34,842 bases of DNA from Synechococcus sp. UW140 (GTDB taxonomy: Bacteria > Cyanobacteriota > Cyanobacteriia > PCC-6307 > Cyanobiaceae), in assembly GCA_945860085.1 (NCBI GenBank), contig CAMAPJ010000021.1, positions 1-34,842 of the forward strand, read 5' to 3'. The translations under genes were made by a program, and so were the position numbers. Numbering within the stretch: the first letter of the stretch is position 1; each line of letters opens with the position of its first letter. Below, piece by piece: positions 25,192-33,561 of the stretch. The notes below the pieces were generated by a model, which did no database searches, was not told the origin of the DNA, and was given only the letters and a program-made list of their open reading frames with translations.

Positions 25192-25944
25192 CTAGCGGCC
25201 GCGCAGGGCCAGCCCGTGGGTATCGGTGCCGCAACTACGCAAAAGTCCCAACTTCTGCAACTGGCTGGCAATCGCCTCGCAGACCAGGGGCGTCGGCTGC
25301 CAGCGCGGGGCCATGGCGTAGTCGTAATAGGCCTCGGCGCCATCGAAACCCAGGGCCGCCGCCGCATCGATCAACGGACCAAAGGGTTTGCGGTAGCGAC
25401 CCGGGTGGGCCAGCAGAGCCAGACCACCCGCCCCATGCAGGCGTTCGACCACCTCCGCCGCCCTCAGGGCCTGGCCAACCGGCGCCTGGCCCTGGATGTA
25501 GGGCTGAAGGGCCCTGGCCTGGGGATCGAAATCGAGCCCGAGCACATGCACCAAGCAGCCCTCGAGGAGACAGCTGATCTCGATGCCTTTCCAGAGGCGG
25601 GGCACCGGCCTGCCCTGCTCGGCGAGCTGGTCGAGGGTCTGCTGGGCCGGCCCTAGGGCGGCGGTGCTGTGGTGATCAGTGATGGCTAGATGGCGCAGAC
25701 CCAGGTCCACGGCCTGGCGGGCCAGGGCCTCGGGCCGCAGGCTGCCATCGGAATGGAGGGTGTGGCAGTGGAAATTAAGTTCTCCAGGACAGCTGCCGCC
25801 ATGGACGCCCTGGAGAACCTCCACTAGGGACGGGCCGGCAGCGGCAGCGAGGGAGGACCGGCCAGCCCCCGTAGCAGCGCCAAGCCCTTCCGGGCTACTG
25901 CTCGGGCCCCTGGGGGGGATGGGCCTGGGGGCGGAATCAGCCAC
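25192..25944 (-). CDS. PHP-domain phosphoesterase
   Basis: About 250 aa from the GTG at 25944, which overlaps the hemJ stop by 8 nt. A GTG further in could be the real start, since the first 30 residues are low-complexity. PHP metal-binding motifs are all present: ELNFHCHTLHSDG (HxH), LRHLAITDHHST (DHH), WKGIEISC (Glu), LALLAHPGRYRKP (His) and the terminal CGTDTHG (DxH). PHP enzymes bind two or three metal ions and hydrolyse phosphoesters. Related stand-alone proteins include histidinol phosphatase-like and YciV/RnaAM-type nucleotide phosphatases and 5'-3' RNases. The substrate here cannot be told. The order hemJ then PHP within a five-gene minus-strand run suggests co-transcription only. Confidence 0.85.
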   Translation of the reverse strand: MADSAPRPIPPRGPSSSPEGLGAATGAGRSSLAAAAGPSLVEVLQGVHGGSCPGELNFHCHTLHSDGSLRPEALARQAVDLGLRHLAITDHHSTAALGPAQQTLDQLAEQGRPVPRLWKGIEISCLLEGCLVHVLGLDFDPQARALQPYIQGQAPVGQALRAAEVVERLHGAGGLALLAHPGRYRKPFGPLIDAAAALGFDGAEAYYDYAMAPRWQPTPLVCEAIASQLQKLGLLRSCGTDTHGLALRGR

Positions 25945-26518
25945 CGGCGGCCTGGGCCGCTGTCTCTTGGCGCAGCCGGCGCCAGCGGGCATAAAACTGG
26001 ATCGAGGCGGCCATGAATACCACCAAGCCCACCTGTAGCCAGGTGGCAGCGCCGGTGGGGAATTGGGCCTTGAACACCACCAGCATCACCACGACCACCA
26101 GCAGCAAGGTGGGCAATTCATTGAGGGCCCGCAACTGTTTCGGACTCCAGCGGCAGCTGCCTGCCTGCAGCTGGCCCATCAGCCGATAACAGAACAGGTG
26201 ATAGGCCACAAGCACGGCCACAAAGCCCAATTTGGCGTGCATCCAGCCCTGGTGCAGCCAGGCCGGCTGGCTGATCAGCAGGCCGATCGCCATCGCCACG
26301 GTGAGCACCAGGCCCGGGGTGGTGATGATGTTGGCCAGGCGCCGCTCCATTAGGCCGTATTGCTGTTCAAAGGCCGCCCGCAGCGGTGGCTCCAGTTCGG
26401 CGGCTTCTGCGTGATAGATGAACAGCCGCACCAGGTAAAACAGTCCGGCGAACCACACCACCACCCCCACGATGTGAAGGGTCTTGAACCACAGGTAGGC
26501 CTCAGGCGGCAGGGTCAT
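25937..26518 (-). CDS. hemJ: Protoporphyrinogen IX oxidase, HemJ type
   Basis: 193 aa integral membrane protein with four or five hydrophobic segments (about 10-33, 64-84, 92-114, 133-150 and 158-176). The conserved signatures LWFKTLHIVGVVVWFAGLFY (His15) and GWMHAKLGFVAVLVAYHLFC (His94, Lys96) match the HemJ family. HemJ replaces HemG/HemY in most cyanobacteria and many proteobacteria. It oxidises protoporphyrinogen IX to protoporphyrin IX, the branch-point precursor of haem, chlorophyll and bilins. His15 and His94 are candidates for haem coordination and catalysis. The gene lies between a small secreted protein gene (38 nt upstream) and the PHP gene, which overlaps it. The ATG at 26518 gives the family N-terminus. 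Confidence 0.92.
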   Translation of the reverse strand: MTLPPEAYLWFKTLHIVGVVVWFAGLFYLVRLFIYHAEAAELEPPLRAAFEQQYGLMERRLANIITTPGLVLTVAMAIGLLISQPAWLHQGWMHAKLGFVAVLVAYHLFCYRLMGQLQAGSCRWSPKQLRALNELPTLLLVVVVMLVVFKAQFPTGAATWLQVGLVVFMAASIQFYARWRRLRQETAAQAAGG

Positions 26519-26556
26519 CGGCGGGTTTGGCCTATGGGGCCCAGGTTGGGGCCAAG

Positions 26557-26934
26557 TTAGGCGGCCGGCTTCGCTGCTGGCTCGGCGGCCAGCCGGCAGG
26601 CCCGGCGCACAACGGCAGCGCCGAAACCCCGATCTACAGGCCCGGCCAGGGGGCTGATGCCGCCATCACGGCAGTCGACCACCACCCGTTCATGGCGAGC
26701 CCGCTGGTCGCTGAGCCGCAGTCGCAACTGCCAGGGGAACTGGCTGCTGCGGCTGATTTCGTCGGCGCAGATCGGGCCAACGCAGAGGCCAGGGGTGGCC
26801 TGGGCGGCGCCAGCCCCCAGCCAGCCGAGGGCTGGTTGTTCGGGCCAGGGGAGGCAGGCAAGCCCCAAGGCCAGCACCAGGCTGACCACCAGTCTCGGCA
26901 CCAATGTCCGGAGCAGTCTCAGTACCAGTCTCAT
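26557..26934 (-). CDS. Small secreted hypothetical protein
   Basis: 125 aa from the ATG at 26934, which overlaps the uvrC stop as ATGA. The first about 45 residues form a long hydrophobic signal peptide ([20 protein letters not shown], then LALGLACL), ending near [10 protein letters not shown]. The mature part carries two close cysteines ([20 protein letters not shown]), a basic middle ([20 protein letters not shown]), and a third and a fourth cysteine ([29 protein letters not shown]). Four cysteines suggest disulfides in the periplasm. Function unknown; the context is only an operon with uvrC and hemJ. The start of the signal peptide is encoded by 12-bp tandem repeats, giving a four-residue periodicity ([16 protein letters not shown]). 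Confidence 0.7.
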   Translation of the reverse strand: MRLVLRLLRTLVPRLVVSLVLALGLACLPWPEQPALGWLGAGAAQATPGLCVGPICADEISRSSQFPWQLRLRLSDQRARHERVVVDCRDGGISPLAGPVDRGFGAAVVRRACRLAAEPAAKPAA

Positions 26935-26936
26935 GG
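26889..26936. repeat. Four 12-bp repeats encoding the start of a signal peptide
   Basis: Units at 26889-26900, 26901-26912, 26913-26924 and 26925-26936 follow the pattern ACCAGTCTCNNN. Three keep CAGTCTC; the second is diverged. They overlap the uvrC stop and encode the first 16 residues of the small secreted protein. Confidence 0.8.
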
Positions 26937-29249
26937 CGAAGATTCCCCGGCCGCCTTGGCGGCAGTGGACCTGGGCAACCCAGCCGACTGGGCATCTGGC
27001 GAAACGGGATCTGGTCGATCGACGGCCGGCAGGGCGCTTTCGGCCTGGGCCCCAGGAGCTGGAGCGGCGGGCTGGCCGTCGCCATCGAGGTCGCTGGTGT
27101 GGAAGTACTCCCACACCTGGCGGGCCAGGGCCGGACCCACCCCCGGGGCCTTGGCGATCGCCTCGGCGCTGGCCAGCTGGATCGCATCGATCGAGCGGAA
27201 ATGGGCAAGCAGCTCCTTGACCCGCTTGGGCCCGAGACCGGGGATGTCGCTAAGGCGTGAGCGCTTCATGCGTTCGCCCCGTTGCTGGCGATGGAAGCTG
27301 ACCGCAAAGCGATGGGCCTCATCGCGCAGTCGTCGCAACAGCACAATTCCCAGCTGGCCGGCCTCGCTCTCGATCGGCTGTTTGGCCCCCGGCAGAAACA
27401 CCTCCTCCCGCTGCTTGGCCAGGGAGCAAACCACCAGATCCTCGTCAAGGTCTAGTTCCCGCAAGGCCTCCATCACGGCCGAGAGCTGGCCCTTGCCGCC
27501 ATCGATCATGACTAGATCGGGCCAGTCGTTGAGGCCGCCCGTATGTAGGGCTGAGCTGGCCTGGCGGCGCAGCTCCTGCAAGTCGGCTCCTTCGGCCTTG
27601 GCCTTGGCCCAGCGGCGGAAGCGGCGGCGCATGATTTCGGCCATGGCCATGAAGTCATCGGAGTGTCCGGAGCGGATGCTGCTGCTCTGGATCCGGTACT
27701 TGCGGTAGTGCTGCTTGGCCGGCAGGCCATCGATGAACACCACTTGGGAGGCCACCGCATCGCTGCCTTGGATGTGGCTGATGTCAAAACCTTCGATGCG
27801 CCGCGGCGGGCTGGCTAGATCGAGCAGCTGGGCTAGGTCTTCGGTGGCCAGCTGGTGTTGCTCGGCCGTGCGCTGGGTGCGCTGCAACTCATAGCCGGCA
27901 TTGCGCTCGACCAGCTCGATCCAGTCGACCTTCTGCTGGCGCTGGGGCACGACCAGGCGCACCTTGCGGCCGCGGCGCTCGGAGAGCCAGTCCTCGATCA
28001 GCTGCTGCTGGGGCAGGGGGTACTGCAGGAGCAGCTCCGGCGGAATCTCGACCGGATCCACCTGGCTGTAGTGCTCCTCGATGACTCGCTGGAGGATCAG
28101 CCCCAAGCTGGCGGCATCGGCGGCTGACTCGACTAGAGCCTCGGTTTGAGTCTCAGCTTGAGTCTCAGCTTGAGTCTCAACGGGAGCCTCGCTTGGAGTT
28201 TCCTTTGGAACCTCTTTGAGGCCCTCAATCAGGGCCTCTAGTGGAGCTTCTACAGGGGCAGCAGGTTCGGAATCGGCCTCGCTCGCAGGCGAGCCGGCTG
28301 CTTTGACGGCATCGGCGGTGAAACCGAGCCGGCCCACCAACTTGCCGGCCCGCATCTGGAACAGCTGCACGGCCGCGACGCGGCGATCGGCGGCCAGGGC
28401 CAACACATCACGGGAGATGGAGCTATCGCCCAGGCTCATCTTCTGCTCGGCGTTGAGACCTTCGAGGCCCTGCAATTGGTCACGCACCCCTGCAGCGGCC
28501 TCAAAATCAAGCCGTTCGGCGTAGCGCTCCATCTGGCCAGTGAGCAGGGCCAGTAATTCATCATTACGGCCTTGGAACACCATCGCCACTTTGCGCAGGA
28601 TTAGTTGATAGTCCTCGCTGCTGATTTTCTGCTGGCACACTCCGGGGCAGCGGCCAATATCGAAATTGAGGCAGGTGCGATCGCGGTAGAGGGGTTGGGG
28701 CCGCTGGCGCAGGGGGAACACCCGCTTGACCATGGCCAGGGTGCGGCGCAATTGGCCCACATCCACGTAGGGGCCATAAAAACGATCGTGAGGTTTGCTG
28801 AAACGCCGTTGGCGAGTGATGAATATGCGCGGGTAGTTCTCGCTCCAGGTGATGCACACATAGGGATATTTTTTGTCGTCTTTCAGTAATACGTTGAAGT
28901 GGGGCTGATGATGCTTGATCAGGTTTGATTCCAGCGCCAGCGCTTCTTCTTCACTGTCGGTGACGATGAATTCCAGGTCGCAGACCTGGCGCACCATCAG
29001 GCTGATACGGGGGCTGTGGCCGGGTGAATTATGGAAATAGCTGCGCACCCGTTGGCGCAACACCTTGGCCTTGCCGATATACAGAATGCGGTCATCGCTA
29101 TCGCGCATCAGGTAGCAGCCCGGTTCTGCCGGCAGCTCCTTCAGCCGCGCCTTGAGCCGCTCCGGATGCTGCACCAGGGGACCCGAGCCCGTGCCCGGGC
29201 CGGTCGCTGCCGCAGCCGACCCAGCCCCGTCGGCCAGAGATGCATCCAC
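26931..29249 (-). CDS. uvrC: UvrABC system protein C (excinuclease subunit)
   Basis: 772 aa from the GTG at 29249, chosen because GGAGGAGG lies 5 nt upstream; another GTG at 29267 is possible. UvrC makes both incisions in nucleotide-excision repair. Domains: GIY-YIG nuclease near the N-terminus ([20 protein letters not shown], then [10 protein letters not shown]); Cys-rich segment ([19 protein letters not shown]); UVR motif ([20 protein letters not shown]); the RNase H-like endonuclease ([40 protein letters not shown]); and tandem helix-hairpin-helix motifs ([40 protein letters not shown]). Two oddities: an acidic, repeat-bearing insertion of about 65 residues (about 312-378) between the UVR motif and the nuclease core, and a low-complexity tail of about 55 residues after the last HhH. 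Bacterial UvrC is usually 600-650 aa. It lies downstream of a flavin reductase gene and overlaps the next gene by 4 nt. Confidence 0.95.
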   Translation of the reverse strand: MDASLADGAGSAAAATGPGTGSGPLVQHPERLKARLKELPAEPGCYLMRDSDDRILYIGKAKVLRQRVRSYFHNSPGHSPRISLMVRQVCDLEFIVTDSEEEALALESNLIKHHQPHFNVLLKDDKKYPYVCITWSENYPRIFITRQRRFSKPHDRFYGPYVDVGQLRRTLAMVKRVFPLRQRPQPLYRDRTCLNFDIGRCPGVCQQKISSEDYQLILRKVAMVFQGRNDELLALLTGQMERYAERLDFEAAAGVRDQLQGLEGLNAEQKMSLGDSSISRDVLALAADRRVAAVQLFQMRAGKLVGRLGFTADAVKAAGSPASEADSEPAAPVEAPLEALIEGLKEVPKETPSEAPVETQAETQAETQTEALVESAADAASLGLILQRVIEEHYSQVDPVEIPPELLLQYPLPQQQLIEDWLSERRGRKVRLVVPQRQQKVDWIELVERNAGYELQRTQRTAEQHQLATEDLAQLLDLASPPRRIEGFDISHIQGSDAVASQVVFIDGLPAKQHYRKYRIQSSSIRSGHSDDFMAMAEIMRRRFRRWAKAKAEGADLQELRRQASSALHTGGLNDWPDLVMIDGGKGQLSAVMEALRELDLDEDLVVCSLAKQREEVFLPGAKQPIESEAGQLGIVLLRRLRDEAHRFAVSFHRQQRGERMKRSRLSDIPGLGPKRVKELLAHFRSIDAIQLASAEAIAKAPGVGPALARQVWEYFHTSDLDGDGQPAAPAPGAQAESALPAVDRPDPVSPDAQSAGLPRSTAAKAAGESSP
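28146..28181. repeat. Three 12-bp repeats inside the uvrC insertion
   Basis: TTGAGTCTCAGC is repeated at 28146-28157, 28158-28169 and 28170-28181 (the last with one change). The array is in frame and encodes Glu-Thr-Gln-Ala repeats in the linker before the nuclease domain. Confidence 0.95.
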
Positions 29250-29278
29250 CAGGGCCTCCTCCAGCACCGGGGCCTGGC

Positions 29279-29767
29279 TCAACCGCCGTAGGTCCAGCCG
29301 GTGGCCGAGAGTTCCAGGGCAACGCCATCGCGGTTGAGCTGGGCGGTTTTGACCTCGCCCACAAACACGGTGTGATCGCCATGGGCTACCTGGCCCACCA
29401 GCTCGCATTCGACGCCGCCGAGGGCGTCGCTGAGGATCGGCAGGCCCAGGGCGCCGAGGCTGTAGGGAGCGGCGTCAAAACGGCCGCCGATGCCTTTCTG
29501 GGGCTTGAAGAAAACGGCTGCCAGGTCCTTCTGTTCGGCCGAGAGCACGTTCAGGGAAAAGCGGCCCGTGCGCTGGATGATGCCGTTGCTGGTGGAATCG
29601 GCCCGTACGGCCATTACCACCAGGGGCGGCTCAAACGAGCCCTGGGTGACCCAGCTGGCCGTGAAACCGTTGACGACCTCGCCTTCGGCCACACCGCAGA
29701 TGAACACCCCATGGGGGATCTTGCGCAGCAGGGTCTTCTTGGCGTCCGTGTTGAGGGAGGGGCTCAC
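29279..29767 (-). CDS. Flavin reductase domain protein (FMN-binding split barrel)
   Basis: About 162 aa from a GTG at 29767; another GTG at 29806 would add 13 residues. The chain reads [20 protein letters not shown], then [60 protein letters not shown] and [14 protein letters not shown]. This is the flavin-reductase-like domain that also forms the C-terminus of cyanobacterial flavodiiron proteins; here it stands alone, with no diiron or flavodoxin domain nearby. It probably binds FMN and uses NAD(P)H. The partner is unknown. It is the first gene of the run that continues into uvrC (about 29 nt to the chosen uvrC start), and is divergent from coaD. Confidence 0.85.
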   Translation of the reverse strand: MSPSLNTDAKKTLLRKIPHGVFICGVAEGEVVNGFTASWVTQGSFEPPLVVMAVRADSTSNGIIQRTGRFSLNVLSAEQKDLAAVFFKPQKGIGGRFDAAPYSLGALGLPILSDALGGVECELVGQVAHGDHTVFVGEVKTAQLNRDGVALELSATGWTYGG

Positions 29768-29872
29768 GGCACTGGGGGCGATTGAGCGGACTCTAGAAAG
29801 GCGCACGGGCCGGCCAGGGCCCTATCCCTACGATCCCCGGACATGCCGGCCGAGCCGGCCGGAGCCCCTGCC

Positions 29873-30361
29873 ATGAAGGCCCTCTACCCAGGCAGCTTTG
29901 ATCCACTCACCCTGGGGCACCTCGACCTGATCGAGCGCGCCTCGCGCCTCTTCGATGGCCTAGTGGTGGCCGTGCTGCAGAACCCCAGCAAGCAGCCCAG
30001 CTTCAGCCTGGAGCAGCGGCTGGGGCAGATCCGCACCGCCACGGCCCACCTGGACCGGGTGGAGGTGGCCAGCTTTGATGGCCTCACGGTGAGCTTTGCT
30101 GGCCAGTGCGGCGCAGCCGTGATCCTGCGGGGCCTGCGGGCGATGAGCGACTTCGAATACGAGCTCCAGATCGCCCACACCAACAGCAGCCTGGCCCCCA
30201 GCATCGAAACCCTGTTCCTGGCCACGGCCACCCGCCATAGCTTCTTGAGTAGCTCGGTGGTGAAGGAGGTGGCCCGCTTTGGTGGCGCAGTCGAGCACAT
30301 GGTGCCCGAGGTGGTAGCCAAGGATCTCGCCAGCCTCTTTAATCAGGGGCAGCGAGCTTGA
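29873..30361 (+). CDS. coaD: Phosphopantetheine adenylyltransferase
   Basis: 162 aa from the ATG at 29873 ([20 protein letters not shown]), with GGAG 8 nt upstream. CoaD adenylates 4'-phosphopantetheine to dephospho-CoA, the penultimate step of CoA synthesis. The nucleotidyltransferase motif TLGH near the N-terminus, the [20 protein letters not shown] block, [20 protein letters not shown] (a variant of the ISSTxxR-type motif) and the C-terminal [11 protein letters not shown] are all as expected. Length is normal. A coiled-coil gene begins 4 nt after its stop, so the two are almost certainly co-transcribed. It is divergent from the flavin reductase/uvrC run. Confidence 0.95.
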   Translation: MKALYPGSFDPLTLGHLDLIERASRLFDGLVVAVLQNPSKQPSFSLEQRLGQIRTATAHLDRVEVASFDGLTVSFAGQCGAAVILRGLRAMSDFEYELQIAHTNSSLAPSIETLFLATATRHSFLSSSVVKEVARFGGAVEHMVPEVVAKDLASLFNQGQRA

Positions 30362-30365
30362 CGTG

Positions 30366-31301
30366 ATGACTGAGGCCCAGATCAATTCCGTGTTGGATCA
30401 GCTCGACCAACTGGAGGAGATCGTGCTCGATGGCAGCCGCATCCCCTTCAGCGGCGGTCGCCTGGTCAACGAGCAGGACGCCATAGAGGTGATGGATGCG
30501 GTTCGGGAGGCCCTGCCCGGCCAGCTGGCTAAGGCCGAAGAGCTGATCCGTCAGAAGGAGGATTTCATCAACCAGGCCCGGCAGCAGGCCGATGAGATGG
30601 TCAGCCAGGCCCGCCAGCAGCGCGAGCAACTGATCAGTTCCCAGTCGGTGCGCCAGGAGGCCGAACGCCAGGTGGCCGAGCTGCGCGACCAGGCGCGTCA
30701 GCAGTGTGAGCAGATGCTCTTCCAGACCCGCCAGCAGGTGGCCCAGGCGGAACAGGAGCACCAGGGCCGGCTGGTGCAGATGGAGCAGCAATTTGGAGCC
30801 CGCCGCCAGCAGCTCGAGCAGGAGGGCCTGCAACGGCGCCAGCAGCTCGATCAGGAATACCTGGAACTCAAGCGCCAGTTGGGCGAACAACACGAGCGCC
30901 TGCGCCTACAAAGCCTGCAGGAGCTCGAACAAATTCGTCAAGAGAGCCTCCGCATCCAGCGCGACAGCCAGGCCGAAGCGGAGCGCATCCACGCCGATGC
31001 CCTGCAATTCCGCCAGCAGACCCAGCAGCAGTGCGAAGCCCTGATCAGCCGCAGTCGCCAGGAGGCCAGTGCCATCCAGGAGGGCGCCAACCGCTACGCC
31101 GAGCAGGTGCTTGGTGAACTGGAGGGACGCCTGCAAGACATGGGCAAGGTGGTGATGGCGGGCCGGCGCGAGCTGGTCAAGTTGCAAAGCACCGAGAGCG
31201 CCAGCCTGGCGGCGGCGGCTAGCGATGCCAGCCGGGGCACGCCGCTCGGTCGGGCAGGTCGGGCCGCCGAACGTCTGCGCCAGGCAACCGGCCAGCGCTG
31301 A
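30366..31301 (+). CDS. Long coiled-coil protein with SepIVA/DivIVA-like N-terminus
   Basis: 311 aa from the ATG at 30366; a GTG at 30363 is also possible. The N-terminal about 70 residues (VLDQLDQLEEIVLDGSRIPF, SGGRLVNEQDAIEVMDAVRE, ALPGQLAKAEELIRQKEDFI) look globular-helical. The next about 190 residues are one long, Gln/Glu/Arg-rich coiled coil (NQARQQADEMVSQARQQREQ, EEL- and RQQ-type heptads). The end is Ser/Ala-rich. There is no signal peptide or membrane segment, so it is cytoplasmic. Such proteins are often auto-annotated as ATP synthase subunit B- or DivIVA-like. From memory the N-terminal pattern (xxLDELxxIVExxxxxP, xAIPxxLxxAxxxxxxRD) resembles mycobacterial SepIVA, an essential division/elongation protein. 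A role in septum or envelope assembly is an inference. It follows coaD by 4 nt. Confidence 0.8.
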   Translation: MTEAQINSVLDQLDQLEEIVLDGSRIPFSGGRLVNEQDAIEVMDAVREALPGQLAKAEELIRQKEDFINQARQQADEMVSQARQQREQLISSQSVRQEAERQVAELRDQARQQCEQMLFQTRQQVAQAEQEHQGRLVQMEQQFGARRQQLEQEGLQRRQQLDQEYLELKRQLGEQHERLRLQSLQELEQIRQESLRIQRDSQAEAERIHADALQFRQQTQQQCEALISRSRQEASAIQEGANRYAEQVLGELEGRLQDMGKVVMAGRRELVKLQSTESASLAAAASDASRGTPLGRAGRAAERLRQATGQR

Positions 31302-31378
31302 AGCGCCGCAGCCCCTGGCGCGAGGGCAGGCCTGGGGCCGTAGCACCAACCGGCTGGCTCCTCAGCCCCTTCCGCCCT

Positions 31379-32812
31379 TCAGGGAGTCGGCAGGCAAAGG
31401 CTGCCGTTCTGAACCTGGCGCAGGATCTGGCCGGTCGTGCGGTTGGGATCGCTGGCGCCGTTGGAGATCATGCTCACGTAGCGGGGGCCGGCGGTGCTGT
31501 CGAGGATGCCGCTGATGGCCCGCACGCCGCTGATCGTGCCGGTCTTGCCGCGGAAATGGCCATCCAGCGCGCTCCCCTTAAACAGCTTGCGCAGGGTGCC
31601 CCGTTGGCCGGCGATCGCCATCGAGGCCTGGTAGTCAGGGCCGTAGGGGTGTTGGGCCATGCGCAGCAGCAGGGCGGCTAGCAGGCGACTGGTGAGGCGA
31701 TTGGCCCGATCCAGGCCACTGCCGTCGGCCACCTTCACCCCCTGCATCGGCAGGCCCTGGGCCTGCAGCCACTCCATGGCGGCGGCGCGGGCCGTGGGCA
31801 GGTCCCAGCTGCCGCTGGCCTGGCGCAACAACACCTCGGCGGTGAAGTTGTGGCTGTGGGTGTTGGCTTCGCTGATCAGGCCCAGCATCGAAAGGGACGG
31901 CTCCTCATGCAGCAGTACGGCGCCCGGGTCGTTGCTGGTCTGAACGGAGACCAGGCTGATCTGGGCCCGGCCCCCCTGGGCGGCCAGTTCGCGGCCCAGC
32001 AGCAGCTTCAGCCGGTTGGGCGGGTTAGCCACCGCCATCTCCACCGCATTGCTGGTGACGGCCAGGCGGGTGATCGGGGCGCCGTAGTCCTCGGCCCGAT
32101 CGGCCAGGGACCAGCCAGCAGGCCACCAGCGCTGGGCCGGTTCTTCCACCAGCTGCAGGCGGATTGGCCCGGAGGGGCTGCCCGGGCCACCGCCGGAACC
32201 AAGGGCAAGCTTGGCGAAGCGACGCAGTTGCTCCAGGCCGAAATCGGGGTCACCTTCACCGGTGAGACGCAGGCTGCCATCGCTGAGGCGCCAGAGCTTG
32301 GTGCTGAGGTGGTAATCAGGCCCGAGACGATCGAGGGCGAAGGCGGTGCTGACCAGTTTCTGGTTGGAGGCCGGCAGGCGCGGCTGGCCGCCATTGAGGT
32401 CGGCCAGCAGGCGCCCGCCTGGATCGGCGACGCTGACGCTCCAGACCGGCGCCTCGGCTCCCACGATCGCGGCGATGCGCTGCTGAAGGGTCGGGCAACT
32501 GACTCGCTCCTGCAGCTGGGGCAGGCCCACCGGCGGCGGCAGGGGCGGCAGGTTGGCCAGGCTCTGGGCCCCCAAGCCTGCCGGGGGCAGGGCCACTGCC
32601 AAGCCACCGGCCACAGCTAAGCCCGCGGGAACAGCTAAGCCCGCGGGAACAGCCAGGCCCAAGGGCAAGGCCAGCAGGACCGGGACCAGTCGGTTGAGGT
32701 GCCCCTGACGCGACCCCCCCAGGGTCCGTGGGCACGCCCATCGCCGGTGGCGGAGCGCTTGCCCACGGGGTTGCAGCAGCAGATTCAAGGGCTGATTCAG
32801 GGGCCGCACCAT
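31379..32812 (-). CDS. dacB: D-alanyl-D-alanine carboxypeptidase/endopeptidase (PBP4, S13 family)
   Basis: 477 aa from the ATG at 32812. A long N-terminus contains a hydrophobic signal region (about 41-77), after which the enzyme is periplasmic. The three penicillin-binding motifs are present: SxxK as LPASNQKLVST (Ser149, Lys152), SxN as NTHSHNFTAEVLLR, and KTG as GHFRGKTGTISGVRAISG. The family mark VADGSGLDRANRLTSRLLAA is also clear. PBP4-type enzymes remove the terminal D-Ala or cut D-Ala-mDAP cross-bridges in peptidoglycan. The signal region holds near-identical repeats (GLAVPAGLAVPAGLAVAGGL) encoded by an 18-bp tandem duplication. The gene follows the DUF4330 gene by 9 nt and converges with the coiled-coil gene. 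Confidence 0.93.
   Translation of the reverse strand: MVRPLNQPLNLLLQPRGQALRHRRWACPRTLGGSRQGHLNRLVPVLLALPLGLAVPAGLAVPAGLAVAGGLAVALPPAGLGAQSLANLPPLPPPVGLPQLQERVSCPTLQQRIAAIVGAEAPVWSVSVADPGGRLLADLNGGQPRLPASNQKLVSTAFALDRLGPDYHLSTKLWRLSDGSLRLTGEGDPDFGLEQLRRFAKLALGSGGGPGSPSGPIRLQLVEEPAQRWWPAGWSLADRAEDYGAPITRLAVTSNAVEMAVANPPNRLKLLLGRELAAQGGRAQISLVSVQTSNDPGAVLLHEEPSLSMLGLISEANTHSHNFTAEVLLRQASGSWDLPTARAAAMEWLQAQGLPMQGVKVADGSGLDRANRLTSRLLAALLLRMAQHPYGPDYQASMAIAGQRGTLRKLFKGSALDGHFRGKTGTISGVRAISGILDSTAGPRYVSMISNGASDPNRTTGQILRQVQNGSLCLPTP
32613..32648. repeat. 18-bp tandem duplication in the dacB signal region
   Basis: ACAGCTAAGCCCGCGGGA occurs twice without mismatch (32613-32630 and 32631-32648). A decayed third copy begins at 32649. 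It is in frame and encodes Pro-Ala-Gly-Leu-Ala-Val units. Confidence 0.95.
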
Positions 32813-32821
32813 CACAACAGC

Positions 32822-33418
32822 TCAGTGGGCGCCAGCGGCGCCGGCTGGGGCCGCTGAGGATGGGCTCGCTGCCCCTCCCGCCGCACCGACCTGGAGGCCA
32901 CTGACGGTGCCGCCGACGCGGAATAGGCCACCTTCCAGCTCAATCGGGGTCCCCACCTTGATGCTCTGGTTGCCGAATACCACGCCATCAGCGCTGCGGC
33001 GGCCTTCACCCTGGAGCACGAAGCGGGCATCCAGGGTGCTGAAGATCGTTTGATTGGGATCGGGGGCAATCAGCACGCGGCCATCGGGCGCCAAGGACAC
33101 GATGCGCCGCTGCAGCGGAATGATCTGCTTGACCTGAACACTGCCGTGGGGCTGGTTGCGGATCACGATGCTGACCTTGCCGTCCTGGCGGGCCGCCGCG
33201 ATCAGGCTGGCCGGATTGGCCGCGGGGATGCCACGCACGTCGACGGTGACCGTGACGGTCTGCATACCGCCGGTGGCCTTGGCGATCGCGCCGCTGAGCT
33301 TGGGGCTCCAGATCACTCCCCCCACGGCCAGCAGCACCGCCAGGGCAGCCCCCGCATCCACCAGGCCAAAACGGCGGCGCGGCCCGTCACCGGTGGGGGG
33401 AGCGGATGCAACGGCCAT
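32822..33418 (-). CDS. DUF4330-like membrane-anchored protein
   Basis: 198 aa. An N-terminal basic stretch precedes a single hydrophobic segment (about 18-38, GLVDAGAALAVLLAVGGVIW), so the bulk is probably periplasmic. The remainder is beta-rich (VTVTVDVRGIPAANPASLIA, GKVSIVIRNQPHGSVQVKQI, SADGVVFGNQSIKVGTPIEL, EGGLFRVGGTVSGLQV), with an Ala/Ser/Gly tail. From memory this matches the cyanobacterial DUF4330 family; no function is known. It starts about 144 nt after the DUF1995 gene and is followed 9 nt later by dacB, so a link to cell-wall or envelope work is plausible but inferred. Confidence 0.75.
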   Translation of the reverse strand: MAVASAPPTGDGPRRRFGLVDAGAALAVLLAVGGVIWSPKLSGAIAKATGGMQTVTVTVDVRGIPAANPASLIAAARQDGKVSIVIRNQPHGSVQVKQIIPLQRRIVSLAPDGRVLIAPDPNQTIFSTLDARFVLQGEGRRSADGVVFGNQSIKVGTPIELEGGLFRVGGTVSGLQVGAAGGAASPSSAAPAGAAGAH

Positions 33419-33561
33419 GGCGTAACAGCAGACGCCGAACTTTAAGGACCGCCACCCCGGCCCACAAGGGCTGAACCAGGTCTGGGTTGCTGGCTGGTCT
33501 TGACAGCGGCTCTTGATGGCCGGGCCGGTTTGGCTGGCTAACTGGGCCCGGGGTACTCGAT

